In this document: positions 23,864 to 32,542 of the stretch, one piece after another
How the letters are laid out: every line of letters begins with the position of its first letter
Numbering within the stretch: position 1 is the first letter of the stretch
From: Candidatus Brevefilum sp.
GTDB taxonomy: Bacteria; Chloroflexota; Anaerolineae; Anaerolineales; Anaerolineaceae
Direction of reading: 5' to 3'
Assembly: GCA_019428905.1 (NCBI GenBank)
Contig: JAHYJN010000019.1
Coordinates: forward strand, 1 to 46,883
Length of the DNA: 46,883 nt
The notes under the pieces: generated by a model
Databases searched by the model: none
Told to the model about the DNA's origin: nothing
The model's input: the letters and a program-made list of their open reading frames with translations, nothing else
Made by a program: the position numbers and the translations under genes

Positions 23864-25591
23864 ATGAAACTATTATTACGCTTTTCTAAGAAATACGCTT
23901 GGGCGCTGACGGTGACCGTCATCAGTATGCTGGCATTGGTCGCGGCGCAGTTAATCATTCCTTGGCTGATCCGCACCCTGATCCAGCTTGTCACAGAGCA
24001 GCAGCTAACCCCAGAAACCATGACCGTCGTCACCCGCCTGACGTTGATTGCATTGATCACTTTTTTGGCGCGTGGGGTCATGCAATTCACCCGCAGTTAC
24101 CTGGCTCACCTGGCTGGCTGGGGTGTCGTCTCTGATGCCCGAAAATTTGTCTACGAGCACATGCAGCAGCTCTCCCTGCGCTTCTACGAGGATAAGCAAA
24201 CAGGTCAATTGATGTCGCGGGTCGTAAACGATACCGACCTCTTCGAACGGATGATTGCCCATGCCATCCCGGATGTGATCGTCAACGTACTCACCTTTGT
24301 TGCGATCACCCTGGTCCTGGCCAGCATGAATTGGCAGCTCACCCTGTACAGCATGGCGCCGATCCCCCTCGTGGTCCTTGCCCTGGTCGGATTTTCCAAA
24401 GTGGTGCGACCGGCCTTTCGTCGCCGCCAACACGATGTAGGCGAGTTGAACGCTGTGCTGAACGACAGTATTTCCGGCATCCGTGAGATCAAAGCCTTCA
24501 ACCGCGAGAGCGAGCAGCTTGAACGCGTTGGGTTGGGCATTGAACGCTACCGGGTTTCCATGCTGACGGCCCTTAGGTTAATGGCCATTTTCCAACCGTT
24601 TATCGACTTCTCGACCTCCATTGGCCAGCTGGTGGTGATCTTTTTTGGCGGTCAAATGGCATTACGCGGCACCCTATCCATTGCAGATTTGGTCGCATTC
24701 TTCTTATACCTCGAGATGTTCTATCAACCGATCCGCGCCCTGGGCATGTCCTGGGAGCAGGTGCAAGAAGCCATGGCAGGTTTTGACCGGGTTGAGGAAT
24801 TATTGGATGAAACCTCAGAGGTCAAAGAATCTGTCAATCCAATCCCGTTGCCTGATCGCATCCAGGGACATTTATCTCTAGAGAATGTCAGCTTTAGCTA
24901 TAACGACAACGAAATCGTCCTTAGAGACATCAACCTGGATATCCCAGCCTCCCACGTAATTGCCTTGGTCGGCCCAACAGGGGTTGGCAAATCCACCCTG
25001 GTCAGCCTGATCCCACGGTTTTATGATGTCAACCTGGGCTCGATCAAACTGGATGGGATCGACATCCGTGACATCGAAGTTGAAAATTTGCGTCAAAATA
25101 TCAGCATTGTGCTGCAAGACGTATTCTTGTTCCACGGCACTGTACGTGACAACATCTTGTTTGGCAATCCGAAAGCAAGTGAAACGGATATCCTTGAAGC
25201 CGCAAAGATCTCTAATGCCTACGAATTTATCAAAGATCTTCCCGAAGGCTTTAACACACTCATCGGTGAACGGGGTGTCAAGCTGTCAGGCGGACAGCGC
25301 CAGCGGATTTCGATCGCCCGCGCAGTGCTCAAAAACACGCCCATCTTGATTTTAGATGAGGCGACATCTTCAGTCGATACCGAAACCGAGCTCCTGATTC
25401 AGCAAGCTTTGGAGCGCTTAATGGAAGGTCGAACGACCATCATCATCGCCCACCGTCTATCGACCATCCGCAATGCGGATAAGATCGTTGTTCTCAAAGG
25501 GGATTCAATCGTTGAGCAAGGCACCCATCAGGAGCTGATCAAGAATGACGGTTTATATAAGCGTTTGTATACGGTCCAGGAAAAACTCTAA
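23864..25591 (+). CDS. ABC exporter (fused membrane and ATPase domains), canonical
   Basis: A 575-residue half-transporter of the MsbA/lipid-multidrug type: six membrane helices in about residues 10-310, then Walker A GPTGVGKST, Q-loop IVLQDVFLF, signature LSGGQRQ, Walker B LILDEATSS with the catalytic Glu and H-loop IAHR. All ATPase motifs are intact, so a homodimer is likely, unlike the pair at 16663-20284. The ATG at 23864 is preferred to a GTG at 23846, which would overlap the -10 box. It is apparently a single-gene unit between its own promoter and the terminator at 25619. Confidence 0.85.
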   Translation: MKLLLRFSKKYAWALTVTVISMLALVAAQLIIPWLIRTLIQLVTEQQLTPETMTVVTRLTLIALITFLARGVMQFTRSYLAHLAGWGVVSDARKFVYEHMQQLSLRFYEDKQTGQLMSRVVNDTDLFERMIAHAIPDVIVNVLTFVAITLVLASMNWQLTLYSMAPIPLVVLALVGFSKVVRPAFRRRQHDVGELNAVLNDSISGIREIKAFNRESEQLERVGLGIERYRVSMLTALRLMAIFQPFIDFSTSIGQLVVIFFGGQMALRGTLSIADLVAFFLYLEMFYQPIRALGMSWEQVQEAMAGFDRVEELLDETSEVKESVNPIPLPDRIQGHLSLENVSFSYNDNEIVLRDINLDIPASHVIALVGPTGVGKSTLVSLIPRFYDVNLGSIKLDGIDIRDIEVENLRQNISIVLQDVFLFHGTVRDNILFGNPKASETDILEAAKISNAYEFIKDLPEGFNTLIGERGVKLSGGQRQRISIARAVLKNTPILILDEATSSVDTETELLIQQALERLMEGRTTIIIAHRLSTIRNADKIVVLKGDSIVEQGTHQELIKNDGLYKRLYTVQEKL

Positions 25592-25618
25592 CCAACAATA
25601 CCCAGTTGATAACATTCT

Positions 25619-25643
25619 GCGCTGACCTACATCAGCGCTTTTT
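25619..25643 (+). terminator. terminator of the ABC gene overlapping the end of the YigZ-like gene
   Basis: GCGCTGA (25619-25625) pairs with TCAGCGC (25632-25638) around a 6-nt loop, followed by T5. The right arm contains the stop codon of the convergent minus-strand gene. Confidence 0.8.
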
Positions 25644-26285
25644 GTTTCTCAACGGCATGATCGTATTTTCACGAGCTTCAATCGTGATGAAGTCAATCTG
25701 TCCATGGGTTAAGTCAACCATGCGACTCTTGAAGGAATCAAGGTGTTTGTTGATCAAGCGCACGGTCATGGTCACATCCGCACCGAAGATTTGATCAACG
25801 ATCAAGCCCTCATGATTGTTGACCATCAACTTTGATGGCTCAAATAACGCATACGGTACCACGAACATGATGGTTGTCGTCGCCACCTTCTTGGCACGCG
25901 GCATCGCTTCGAGCACCATGCGCATGCTGTCGCTGTACGCACGCACCAGCCCGCCAGTGCCCAGCTTGGTACCGCCAAAGTAGCGTGTGATCACCACCAC
26001 GATGTCACCCAGCCCACTACCCTGCAAAACTGCCAATGCCGGTCTCCCAGCAGTCCCGGAGGGTTCACCATCGTCCGAGCAATGTGCGATGGTAGCGCTG
26101 CCATGCCCGATTATATACACCGGGACGTGGTGACTGGCATCAGGATATTTATCTTTGATACAGGCGATAAATTCCTGCGCCTGAGCCACACTGAAGGCCG
26201 GCGCAGCATTCGTGATGAAGCGCGAATGCTGATCGGAAAATTCAGTTTCAACTCGCCTGGCTGGGATCAGTTTACAGTCGGTCAT
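25632..26285 (-). CDS. IMPACT/YigZ-family protein
   Basis: A 217-residue protein with the two-domain plan of the YigZ/IMPACT family. The N-terminal domain carries the signature SDDGEPSGTAGRPAL and the run ITRYFGGTKLGTGGLVRAY, both diagnostic; the C-terminal ferredoxin-like domain is less conserved. Eukaryotic IMPACT regulates translation under starvation; the bacterial role is poorly known. The ATG at 26285 (MTDCKLIP) is chosen because the family usually begins shortly before this point, but two in-frame upstream starts exist and no strong ribosome site decides. It converges on the ABC gene. Confidence 0.85.
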   Translation of the reverse strand: MTDCKLIPARRVETEFSDQHSRFITNAAPAFSVAQAQEFIACIKDKYPDASHHVPVYIIGHGSATIAHCSDDGEPSGTAGRPALAVLQGSGLGDIVVVITRYFGGTKLGTGGLVRAYSDSMRMVLEAMPRAKKVATTTIMFVVPYALFEPSKLMVNNHEGLIVDQIFGADVTMTVRLINKHLDSFKSRMVDLTHGQIDFITIEARENTIMPLRNKKR

Positions 26286-26454
26286 AGGTCGGCTCAAAAA
26301 ACAACAATAAAAAACCGCATTCATTCTACCCCATGGGATGATGAGGGGAAGGGCACACACTTTATAATTAAGTGCTGATCACCACAGTAGGTGTGGTTCG
26401 CCAGGTTGTCCTTAGAGCGTGAAAAATTAACATCGTGGGGCATCAGCCCCAGGC

Positions 26455-28764
26455 TTACATGAAGTCAGCCAAAATCCGTTCCACCTGGAATGGCGTTAAG
26501 TCGTCTGATTCATCCAACCCAAAGGTTCTATCAGCCTGCTTGGGATCATCGACCACTTCACCACGTGCTTGAACATTGAGCATCAACAGGTCAAACAATT
26601 TCGGTTTCGGAATCTCAAGCATGGCTTTGGAGATTAACACCACATTATTCCAATTTGCCTCAAAATTATTGACCCAATTCGGGTTTGAACGCAGGGAGAT
26701 ATCCATCCAAGTTGCTGTTCGTTGATCAAGGTCAAACACCACAGGCAGGCATATCGTTGTTGGGGAGGCCAAATCGATTTTGTTAACCACGGTTTTAGGT
26801 TCAAAGATCTCCCCTGAATCAATCTCCTCGCGCGCCATCCAACCAAAGAAGCATTCAGGGATCTCGTTAAAGCCCTGTCGTGTGTAGGAATACACGTTGA
26901 ATACCGCATACCTGACATGGTTCTCCAATAAACTTGGAATATCCAGGTCAATAAATTCACTGGCACCCTCCGGCGCATCGACGATGTCCCCGCTGTGATA
27001 AAGCCCCTCAAAGTCTTGTGAACGAATATTGGTATAGGATATGTGTTCCAGATAGTTCCATTCAGCATCATATAAACCGAGGGATAAATCGACATCCGTT
27101 CTGATTTGCCTCATCAGCTCAGGATTGCCTGCTTCACTCGCATCCATAGGTCCATTGAACGCCTCAATGGGCTCTACCATTGCTCGCCAATCCTGGATGG
27201 GTTCAATCAATGGGGTCTCATCACCGGTGAGTGAATCGTCGAGGTCAAGGGCTTCTTTTGGTAACTTTGGTGTTTCACCCTCAATCGTGATATTTTTCCA
27301 ATGGATGAAGGCGCGCAGGACTCGGACCTGATCATCTAGGTCAAATTGCGACCCTCTGGCGAAGGTTTTTAATGTGCGGCTGGCTGAGCGTTGTGCCAGG
27401 GGGACCACGATATCCTTGAGAATGGGATCAACATACACCTTTCCAAGGGGACTCTTGCTTTTAAACCGCGCCCGCAATGCATCTTCACAAATCTGCACAA
27501 CCCGGTGACAGAAAGACGCAGGCAAAATCGGCAACGAATTCTCCACCACCTGTACTTTTGCGACATTTCCTTTCGGAAAAAAGGACCGTGTTGGTATTTC
27601 GATATTGCGGTGCTTAAAATGGGCGATCAGCTGGAGCAGGACGGGGGATGAAATTTGGTCTGCAACAATCGCAAATCGTGTCGTGATTTGTTCTAAATCC
27701 GCCGGAAAGCACCGGGTTAGAAAATCCAACCGCCTGCCAAATACGCCAGGCCGCTCACCTAACAGGGTCAAAACACGCGCAAGGTCAGACTGCCTAATCG
27801 CACTTTCAACGTCGCTAGCAAATGAATACAGTTTTTCACCATTGCGGATCTTGGTAAACACGCCGTAAGCAAGCGGGTATTGCTCTGCGTAGTCACCAGG
27901 ATGCAATTTCTCACCCAGCCTTTTCCACTTACCAGGATACCGGCCCACATCTTCTTCAAGCTGGTTGCAGCGGTTCAATAAATCCAACAGGTACCTGCGC
28001 TCAGACCTGGAGAAACTACGATAGCGGGTGTTATCTGCCAAAGAAATATCTCCTCCTGACAGTGAAGTGGCGATCCGTAACACATCTGTGGCCGTTTTAA
28101 CCTGGCGCTCAACCAAGTCGACTCTGTCCGGATGAGCTTTGAGGAGGCTCGCAACCAACAGACCTAGAATTTCTTTGGAGGGGATCACATCTGGCATTCC
28201 AACCTGCAGTTCGTCCGCGTTCGCCGTTTTCAGGTACCAACCCAACAATGCTTGATCCGTGACCGATAAGCTGCCTTTTGACTGCATCATCCGTGTGAAG
28301 ATTTGGTGAAAGTCAGATAGCGTCCCAATACCAATCATCCTTGTTTTTGGCTGGGCGTCTTGCAGGGGCAGCCGTGATATACCCACGTACTCTGGCTGCC
28401 ATTTACCATTCGTCCAGTAATGGACGATTGCGTTCATGAAAATATCCAGCTCCGTCAATGATCCCATTTGCTGGGGGAAGTTTTGATAAAAGGGCCGATG
28501 CTTCACATGTGCACCAAGCATCATCGTTAATGCACGAACCAGGGTTGGGTACAATCCCACCAAGAATCCTTCCGACTGGAACCGCAGCACATCAAATAAT
28601 TCTTGGGAGAAGACAAAACCAAGGTCTTCAATGTTCTTCAGAATCGTCAGAACAATCTGCTGGTTGTCGACAGTCGTCGAAAAAGAGGTGTCAACCAGAA
28701 GTTTATGCTCCCTCTGCAACAGGATGGTATTGATTGCATCTAACGTGAAATTCGATGGAGCCAT
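26455..28764 (-). CDS. large cytoplasmic protein with C-terminal TerD-like domain
   Basis: A 769-residue soluble protein. The N-terminal 500 residues are mostly helical, with blocks such as HYWTNGKWQPEY, RRYLLDLLNRC and WKRLGEKLHPGDYA. As I remember them, these occur in the MXAN_6230/SCO0854-type proteins found with stress-response ter genes. The C-terminus (about 560-769) resembles TerD/calcium-binding stress proteins: TDVDLSLGLYD, HSGDIVDAPEGASEFIDLDI and a late VVFDLDQRTATWMDISL. TerD folds bind calcium through Asp-rich loops, and several such Asp are present. No terABCDE genes are nearby, so this is an orphan. It has its own promoter (28815-28843) and AAAGGA upstream. Function is unknown. 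Confidence 0.65.
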   Translation of the reverse strand: MAPSNFTLDAINTILLQREHKLLVDTSFSTTVDNQQIVLTILKNIEDLGFVFSQELFDVLRFQSEGFLVGLYPTLVRALTMMLGAHVKHRPFYQNFPQQMGSLTELDIFMNAIVHYWTNGKWQPEYVGISRLPLQDAQPKTRMIGIGTLSDFHQIFTRMMQSKGSLSVTDQALLGWYLKTANADELQVGMPDVIPSKEILGLLVASLLKAHPDRVDLVERQVKTATDVLRIATSLSGGDISLADNTRYRSFSRSERRYLLDLLNRCNQLEEDVGRYPGKWKRLGEKLHPGDYAEQYPLAYGVFTKIRNGEKLYSFASDVESAIRQSDLARVLTLLGERPGVFGRRLDFLTRCFPADLEQITTRFAIVADQISSPVLLQLIAHFKHRNIEIPTRSFFPKGNVAKVQVVENSLPILPASFCHRVVQICEDALRARFKSKSPLGKVYVDPILKDIVVPLAQRSASRTLKTFARGSQFDLDDQVRVLRAFIHWKNITIEGETPKLPKEALDLDDSLTGDETPLIEPIQDWRAMVEPIEAFNGPMDASEAGNPELMRQIRTDVDLSLGLYDAEWNYLEHISYTNIRSQDFEGLYHSGDIVDAPEGASEFIDLDIPSLLENHVRYAVFNVYSYTRQGFNEIPECFFGWMAREEIDSGEIFEPKTVVNKIDLASPTTICLPVVFDLDQRTATWMDISLRSNPNWVNNFEANWNNVVLISKAMLEIPKPKLFDLLMLNVQARGEVVDDPKQADRTFGLDESDDLTPFQVERILADFM

Positions 28765-28814
28765 GGGATTAAAATCCTTTAATCAGGAATGGCAGGAGAT
28801 TCAACCACTTTTTG

Positions 28815-28843
28815 ATTGTAAGTTGACTCTCATGCCATCACAA
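28815..28843 (-). promoter_or_regulatory. promoter of the TerD-like gene
   Basis: On the minus strand, TTGTGA (28843-28838), a 17-bp spacer and TACAAT (28820-28815). Predicted start near 28808. Confidence 0.5.
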
Positions 28844-29054
28844 CCTGGTGTCAGGAGAGTAAAGAATCTAGGATCTAAAGCCGAAGCTTTTGTGTTTAGA
28901 AGGAAGACTCTAAGTAGCCTGACATGATCATTATAATGCATCATAAGTCAGGTGTGCCACAAACCCCGATTAGTCTAGGGCGATCGCAAAGTCAATTATT
29001 TCCGCAAAATCATCGAACATCCCTCTGAAAACACCCCTTCCTGCCCTCCGGGCA

Positions 29055-29079
29055 CCCTTCCCCTCGAGGAGGGGAAGGG
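29055..29079. repeat. perfect 11-bp-stem hairpin in gene-free region
   Basis: CCCTTCCCCTC (29055-29065) pairs with its exact complement (29069-29079) around GAG. The surrounding CCCTCCGGGCACCC and GGCCGGGGATGGGG blocks look like a widespread dispersed intergenic palindrome. The stretch 28844-29218 otherwise contains no gene that I can support. Confidence 0.6.
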
Positions 29080-29218
29080 CCGGGGATGGGGTCTGTTAAC
29101 TCACAAACAACGATATAACATACATTTCTACCACTTTGCAATAGCCCTGACCATTAGTCAAAGGAGAATGAATGGCTCGTAAAAGGTTCTCTACGCTTGT
29201 AAGGGAAAATTTAAAAAA

Positions 29219-29725
29219 CGACGCCAGTTTCCTAGAGTCGTTCTGGTGCCCCCACGGGGACCATGGCCCCGGTTTTGGCACCTGTACCTCGATGGTATTG
29301 AAAAGGCCCGAAAGGCTATGAAAGAGGGAATAAAAAAACGACGCCAGTTTCCTAGAGTCGTTCTGGTGCCCCCACGGGGACCATGGCCCCGGTTTTGGCA
29401 CCTGTACCTCGATGGTATTGAAAAGGCCCGAAAGGCTATGAAAGAGGGAATAAAAAAAACGACGCCAGTTTCCTAGAGTCGTTCTGGTGCCCCCACGGGG
29501 ACCATGGCCCCGGTTTTGGCACCTGTACCTCGATGGTATTGAAAGGGCCCGTATGAGTACCTGCAAGAAAGGGCATGAAAGTGTAAAAAAAACGACGCCA
29601 GTTTCCTAGAGTCGTTCTGGTGCCCCCACGGGGACCATGGCCCCGGTTTTGGCACCTGTACCTCGATGGTATTGAAAGGGCCCGTATGAGTACCTGCCAG
29701 AAAGGGCATGAAAGTGTAAAAAAAA
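29219..29725 (-). repeat. four tandem degenerate tRNA-Glu-derived units, each with a terminator
   Basis: Units start at 29219, 29339, 29460 and 29593, with periods of 120, 121, 133 and 133 bp. Read on the minus strand, each keeps the 3' half of the adjacent tRNA-Glu (CCAAAACCGGGG, CCCCGTGGGGGCACCA) and the terminator behind it. The T-loop TTCGAAT is replaced by CCATGGT and the 5' half of the tRNA is lost. A new segment CAGGTGCC can pair with GGCACC, so each unit could fold into its own long hairpin plus a small TACC/GGTA hairpin. The last two units have a 12-bp longer upstream part. The units match almost perfectly over about 90 bp but differ from the real tRNA. No promoter is seen inside the units. 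Confidence 0.85.
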
Positions 29726-29749
29726 CGACGCCAGTTTCCTAGAGTCGTT
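29718..29749 (-). terminator. terminator directly behind tRNA-Glu
   Basis: On the minus strand, AACGAC (29749-29744) pairs with GTCGTT (29729-29724), followed by a run of T to 29718. The same hairpin is repeated in each downstream unit. Confidence 0.75.
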
Positions 29750-29750
29750 C

Positions 29751-29826
29751 TGGTGCCCCCACGGGGATTCGAACCCCGGTTTTGGCCTTGAAAGGGCCAC
29801 GTCCTAGTCCCCTAGACGATGGGGGC
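29751..29826 (-). tRNA. tRNA-Glu (anticodon UUC)
   Basis: The minus strand reads acceptor GCCCCCA, a D arm with GTCT/AGGAC, an anticodon stem TGGCC/GGCCA around CTTTCAA (anticodon TTC), a T arm CGGGG-TTCGAAT-CCCCG, and 3' TGGGGGC with discriminator A and an encoded CCA. All stems pair. A promoter lies just upstream and a terminator directly behind. Four broken copies of its 3' half follow downstream. Confidence 0.97.
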
Positions 29827-29845
29827 GCTTGGTTAAGCGAATGAA

Positions 29846-29873
29846 ATTCTACCACAAAATCAAAACCGGTCAA
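29846..29873 (-). promoter_or_regulatory. promoter of tRNA-Glu
   Basis: On the minus strand, TTGACC (29873-29868), a 16-bp spacer and TAGAAT (29851-29846), about 20 bp before the mature 5' end. Confidence 0.6.
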
Positions 29874-29916
29874 GAACGAGTTTCAACCCCAGGAAACCAT
29901 TAAGCTCCAATCTCTA

Positions 29917-30588
29917 TCATTGATTCACCGGCGCTATAATCTCCGGCCGGTCATTCTCCGGTGAGTTAACCGCTCGCGAAACGGGGAAACACTTCATCTC
30001 ATCCGCCGGGTAAGGCACCAGCAGGTCTAAAAGGGCGCTTTGTTCTGCATCTGGCTTAAGCCAAGCCCAGCGCGCCGCCTCGCCTAACATTACCGGCATG
30101 CGGTTGTGGTAATCACGCACCAACTCATTGGGCTGGCAGGTCAGGATCGTGCAGGTGTGCAGTTCACCGCCCTCCGGAAATTCCTTATGTTCATACAACC
30201 CAGCAAAGGTAAAGGGGCGGTCATCTTTCAGTTTGAACAGGTAGGGCGTTTTTGCGGCACCTTTTTCTGCTGCGTGCCATTCAAAAAATCCATCGGCAAT
30301 GATCAGGCAGCGTCGGTATTTAAAGGCTCCCCTGAAGGAGGGCTTTTCGTGCGCGGTTTCAGATCGGGCATTGATCAGGCGGTTACCAATGCTGATATCA
30401 TCCGCCCAAAATGGCACCAGTCCCCAGCGGTAAAGCTCCACAGCGCGTGTTTGATGATCCTTGACAATCGGCACCGGCTGTGAAGGAGCAACATTATAGC
30501 GCGGCTCCACGACATGCACAAACGGACCTAAATCCAGCAGGGTTTGGATCTCACCAGGATCAAGCGTGATGGTAAAACGTCCGCACAT
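29917..30588 (-). CDS. SRAP / HMCES-family abasic-site DNA-protein crosslinker (YedK-like)
   Basis: A 223-residue SRAP protein. Starting at 30588 (after GAGGAGG) gives MCGRF, so that Cys2 becomes the N-terminal residue that links covalently to abasic sites in single-stranded DNA. The other active-site parts are present: RYNVAPSQ (Asn), FFEWH (Glu) and YHNRMPVML (His). An upstream in-frame start would bury Cys2 and is rejected. SRAP proteins protect abasic sites at stalled forks. It is divergent from a radical SAM repair-type gene whose promoter carries a LexA-like box, although that box is more than 360 bp away. Confidence 0.93.
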   Translation of the reverse strand: MCGRFTITLDPGEIQTLLDLGPFVHVVEPRYNVAPSQPVPIVKDHQTRAVELYRWGLVPFWADDISIGNRLINARSETAHEKPSFRGAFKYRRCLIIADGFFEWHAAEKGAAKTPYLFKLKDDRPFTFAGLYEHKEFPEGGELHTCTILTCQPNELVRDYHNRMPVMLGEAARWAWLKPDAEQSALLDLLVPYPADEMKCFPVSRAVNSPENDRPEIIAPVNQ

Positions 30589-30639
30589 CGCTCCTCCTCT
30601 CATGCCAGATAGGGTGTTAATGAGTTAATTACATGAGTG

Positions 30640-30667
30640 ATTCTAACATAACAACACAAGTACTCAA
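30640..30667 (-). promoter_or_regulatory. promoter of the SRAP gene
   Basis: On the minus strand, TTGAGT (30667-30662), a 16-bp spacer and TAGAAT (30645-30640). Between this and 30941 the sequence is AT-rich, and I see no gene in it. Confidence 0.5.
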
Positions 30668-30941
30668 AAAATCAATGGGATCGTTACAAAAGGCGGACTT
30701 ATTTTTTAACTTAATATTTGGATTTTTATTCTGGCATTCACTGATACGCCTAAAAACGTCTAATAAAAAGTTCGTAGGTTTCGCCCACCATACCAATGAC
30801 CAACCAATCCATAGCGATATTGCAGGCAACGTCGCTACGGATTACCAGTGTATTCCGATTTTCAATTTCAATTATTTGTGAATTCCAAAACAAAATTTTC
30901 TAATCCATGCCCGTTTCTCAACCAAAATTCAAGAATGGATC

Positions 30942-30970
30942 TTGCAAAGATAAAACATTTGTTCTATAAT
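30942..30970 (+). promoter_or_regulatory. leaderless promoter of the radical SAM gene with LexA-like box
   Basis: TTGCAA (30942-30947), a 17-bp spacer and TATAAT (30965-30970). The ATG at 30977 is at the predicted transcription start. The 16-mer at 30951-30966, read on the minus strand, is TAGAACAAATGTTTTA. It matches 14 of 16 bases of the box in the polymerase-operon promoter (36432-36447), and both resemble GAAC-N4-GTTC LexA sites. Confidence 0.7.
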
Positions 30971-30976
30971 ATCAGA

Positions 30977-32140
30977 ATGGATGTGCTAGATAAGATCAAA
31001 CTTACCTCCCTCAATATGCCCTTTGAGGCAGCCGAAGATATCCAGCGCTCTCAATCCCTACCGCCCTGTCCTGACGATCTATCAAGCTTAAAGGACCGGT
31101 TTCCTATCACCCAGGCGCACTTGCCCAACGGTCGTTCCATCCCCCTGCTCAAAACCATGCAGACTTCTGTATGTGAAAACGACTGTAATTACTGCTGTTT
31201 TCGGTCAGGTCGGGACACACCCCGTGCCAGCCTGACCCCCGATGAACTGGCATCCGCTGTGGTCAAACTCACCCGCGCGGGGATTGCCAAAGGGCTGTTT
31301 CTCAGCTCTGGGTTGGCAGGCGGTGGCGTGGGCACCCAAGACAAGCTGATCGCTACTGCTGAGATTCTGCGCCGTAAATATCAGTACCAAGAATATATCC
31401 ATCTTAAGATCATGCCCGGTGCAGAGAAGGACCAGATCTTCAGGGCTATGCAGCTGGCAGACCGGGTCTCAATCAACCTGGAGGGCGCTAACGAGCGCAG
31501 CCTCAGCAAATTAGCCCCCCACAAAACCTTTTTTGAGGAACTCCTGAAACCCCTGCAAATCATCGAGGATATCCGCAAGTCTGTCTCTCCCCACCTGGCC
31601 TGGAAGCGCACCTGGCCTTCGAGCTGCACGCAATTTGTGGTCGGCGCTGTCGGTGAAAGCGACCTTGACCTGCTGCAAACCACTCACCAGCTGCAAACCC
31701 ATTTTAAAATCACCCGGGCTTATTATTCAAACTTCTCACCGGTGACCGAGACACCCTTTGAACACCTCCCACCATCCAACCCCTGGCGGCAGCATCGGCT
31801 CTACCAGGCCTTCTTCTTGCTGCGCGACTATCAATTCGACTTTGAGGAGCTGCCATTTTCTACCTCGGGCTACCTCAATCTGGAAAAAGACCCGAAACTG
31901 CTGTGGGCAGAGACATATCTGCGTCATACCCCGATTGAAATCAACACCGCTGACTACGCGCAACTTTTAAGAATCCCCGGGATTGGTGCCATCAGTGCCA
32001 AAAAGATCATTCAAATCCGGGACTATGGTAAGATTCGAGATATCCACACCCTGTCCAAATTGGGTATCTCAACTTCCAGGGCAGCACCATTCATCTTATT
32101 AGATGGCTGGCGCCCGGCTTACCAACCAGGTTTGTTTTAA
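30977..32140 (+). CDS. radical SAM protein, DNA modification/repair type, with HhH tail
   Basis: A 387-residue radical SAM protein. The cluster cysteines C66, C70 and C73 form CENDCNYC (CX3CX2C). The SAM barrel follows (GLFLSSGLAGGG, HLKIMPGAE, RVSINLEGA), and the C-terminus holds a helix-hairpin-helix (LRIPGIGAISAKKIIQIR, about residues 345-365) that would bind DNA. This matches the putative DNA modification/repair radical SAM family often paired with a uracil-DNA-glycosylase-like protein; that partner is absent here. The start at 30977 is chosen because it coincides with the predicted transcription start; upstream in-frame codons would lie in the promoter. It overlaps the DUF6504 gene by one base. 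Confidence 0.85.
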   Translation: MDVLDKIKLTSLNMPFEAAEDIQRSQSLPPCPDDLSSLKDRFPITQAHLPNGRSIPLLKTMQTSVCENDCNYCCFRSGRDTPRASLTPDELASAVVKLTRAGIAKGLFLSSGLAGGGVGTQDKLIATAEILRRKYQYQEYIHLKIMPGAEKDQIFRAMQLADRVSINLEGANERSLSKLAPHKTFFEELLKPLQIIEDIRKSVSPHLAWKRTWPSSCTQFVVGAVGESDLDLLQTTHQLQTHFKITRAYYSNFSPVTETPFEHLPPSNPWRQHRLYQAFFLLRDYQFDFEELPFSTSGYLNLEKDPKLLWAETYLRHTPIEINTADYAQLLRIPGIGAISAKKIIQIRDYGKIRDIHTLSKLGISTSRAAPFILLDGWRPAYQPGLF

Positions 32141-32538
32141 TGGCGCAGGACAAACACACCATCAGACATTTTATCTCTGAACCAATCACGATCCACTTTG
32201 AGAAACCACCCTCACACACCAAGAAACCCCACTGTCCGGATCGCTTTAATTGGCGTGGTGAGGATTGGATCATCACAGCCTGCCTAGCTGAATGGGTCGA
32301 CTACACCCGTCGAGGTCGGATGGCAAAGAATATGCAACCCCAACACGCACAGGCCGCCAGCCAACGCGGCTCGTGGGGCGTGGGTCGCTTCTATTTCGAT
32401 GTCCAGTCCAAACAGGAGGGTTCCCGTAACCATGCAAGCCGTCTATTCCGCCTGTATTATGACCGAGCGCCAACAGATGCATCTGACCGCACGGGTCATT
32501 GGATCTTGTTGGCAGAGTTGACACAAGTTGAGGATTGA
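32140..32538 (+). CDS. DUF6504-like small protein
   Basis: A 132-residue protein with the DUF6504 pattern: FISEPITIHF near the start, then FNWRGEDWIITACLAEW, and a late YYDRAP..GHWILLAEL. Related proteins are often encoded next to Y-family polymerase or other repair genes. No catalytic residues can be named. It starts in the TAATG overlap with the radical SAM gene and so is translated with it; it probably belongs to the same LexA-box unit. Confidence 0.7.
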   Translation: MAQDKHTIRHFISEPITIHFEKPPSHTKKPHCPDRFNWRGEDWIITACLAEWVDYTRRGRMAKNMQPQHAQAASQRGSWGVGRFYFDVQSKQEGSRNHASRLFRLYYDRAPTDASDRTGHWILLAELTQVED

Positions 32539-32542
32539 CACC

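Noticed and set aside
26436-26451. TGGGGC-ATCA-GCCCCA hairpin behind the TerD-like gene
   Set aside because: Short stem with no adjoining T-run on the minus strand; could be a terminator, but not well supported.
29096-29566. Minus-strand frame of 156 codons with internal repeats, and similar frames at 29246-29476 and 29473-29800
   Set aside because: They run through the tandem tRNA-derived units and terminators; their repeats simply mirror the DNA repeat, and no ribosome sites are present.
29219-29725. Tandem repeat considered as a CRISPR array
   Set aside because: Units of 120-133 bp are near-identical throughout, with no short repeats and unique spacers, and no cas genes; the units derive from tRNA-Glu.
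30633-30881. Frame of 82 codons between the SRAP and radical SAM genes
   Set aside because: AT-rich, no ribosome site, no recognisable domain, and it crosses the SRAP promoter region.
30848-30976. Longer N-terminus for the radical SAM protein
   Set aside because: The extra codons would lie over a good -35/-10 promoter and LexA-like box; the ATG at 30977 coincides with the predicted transcription start.
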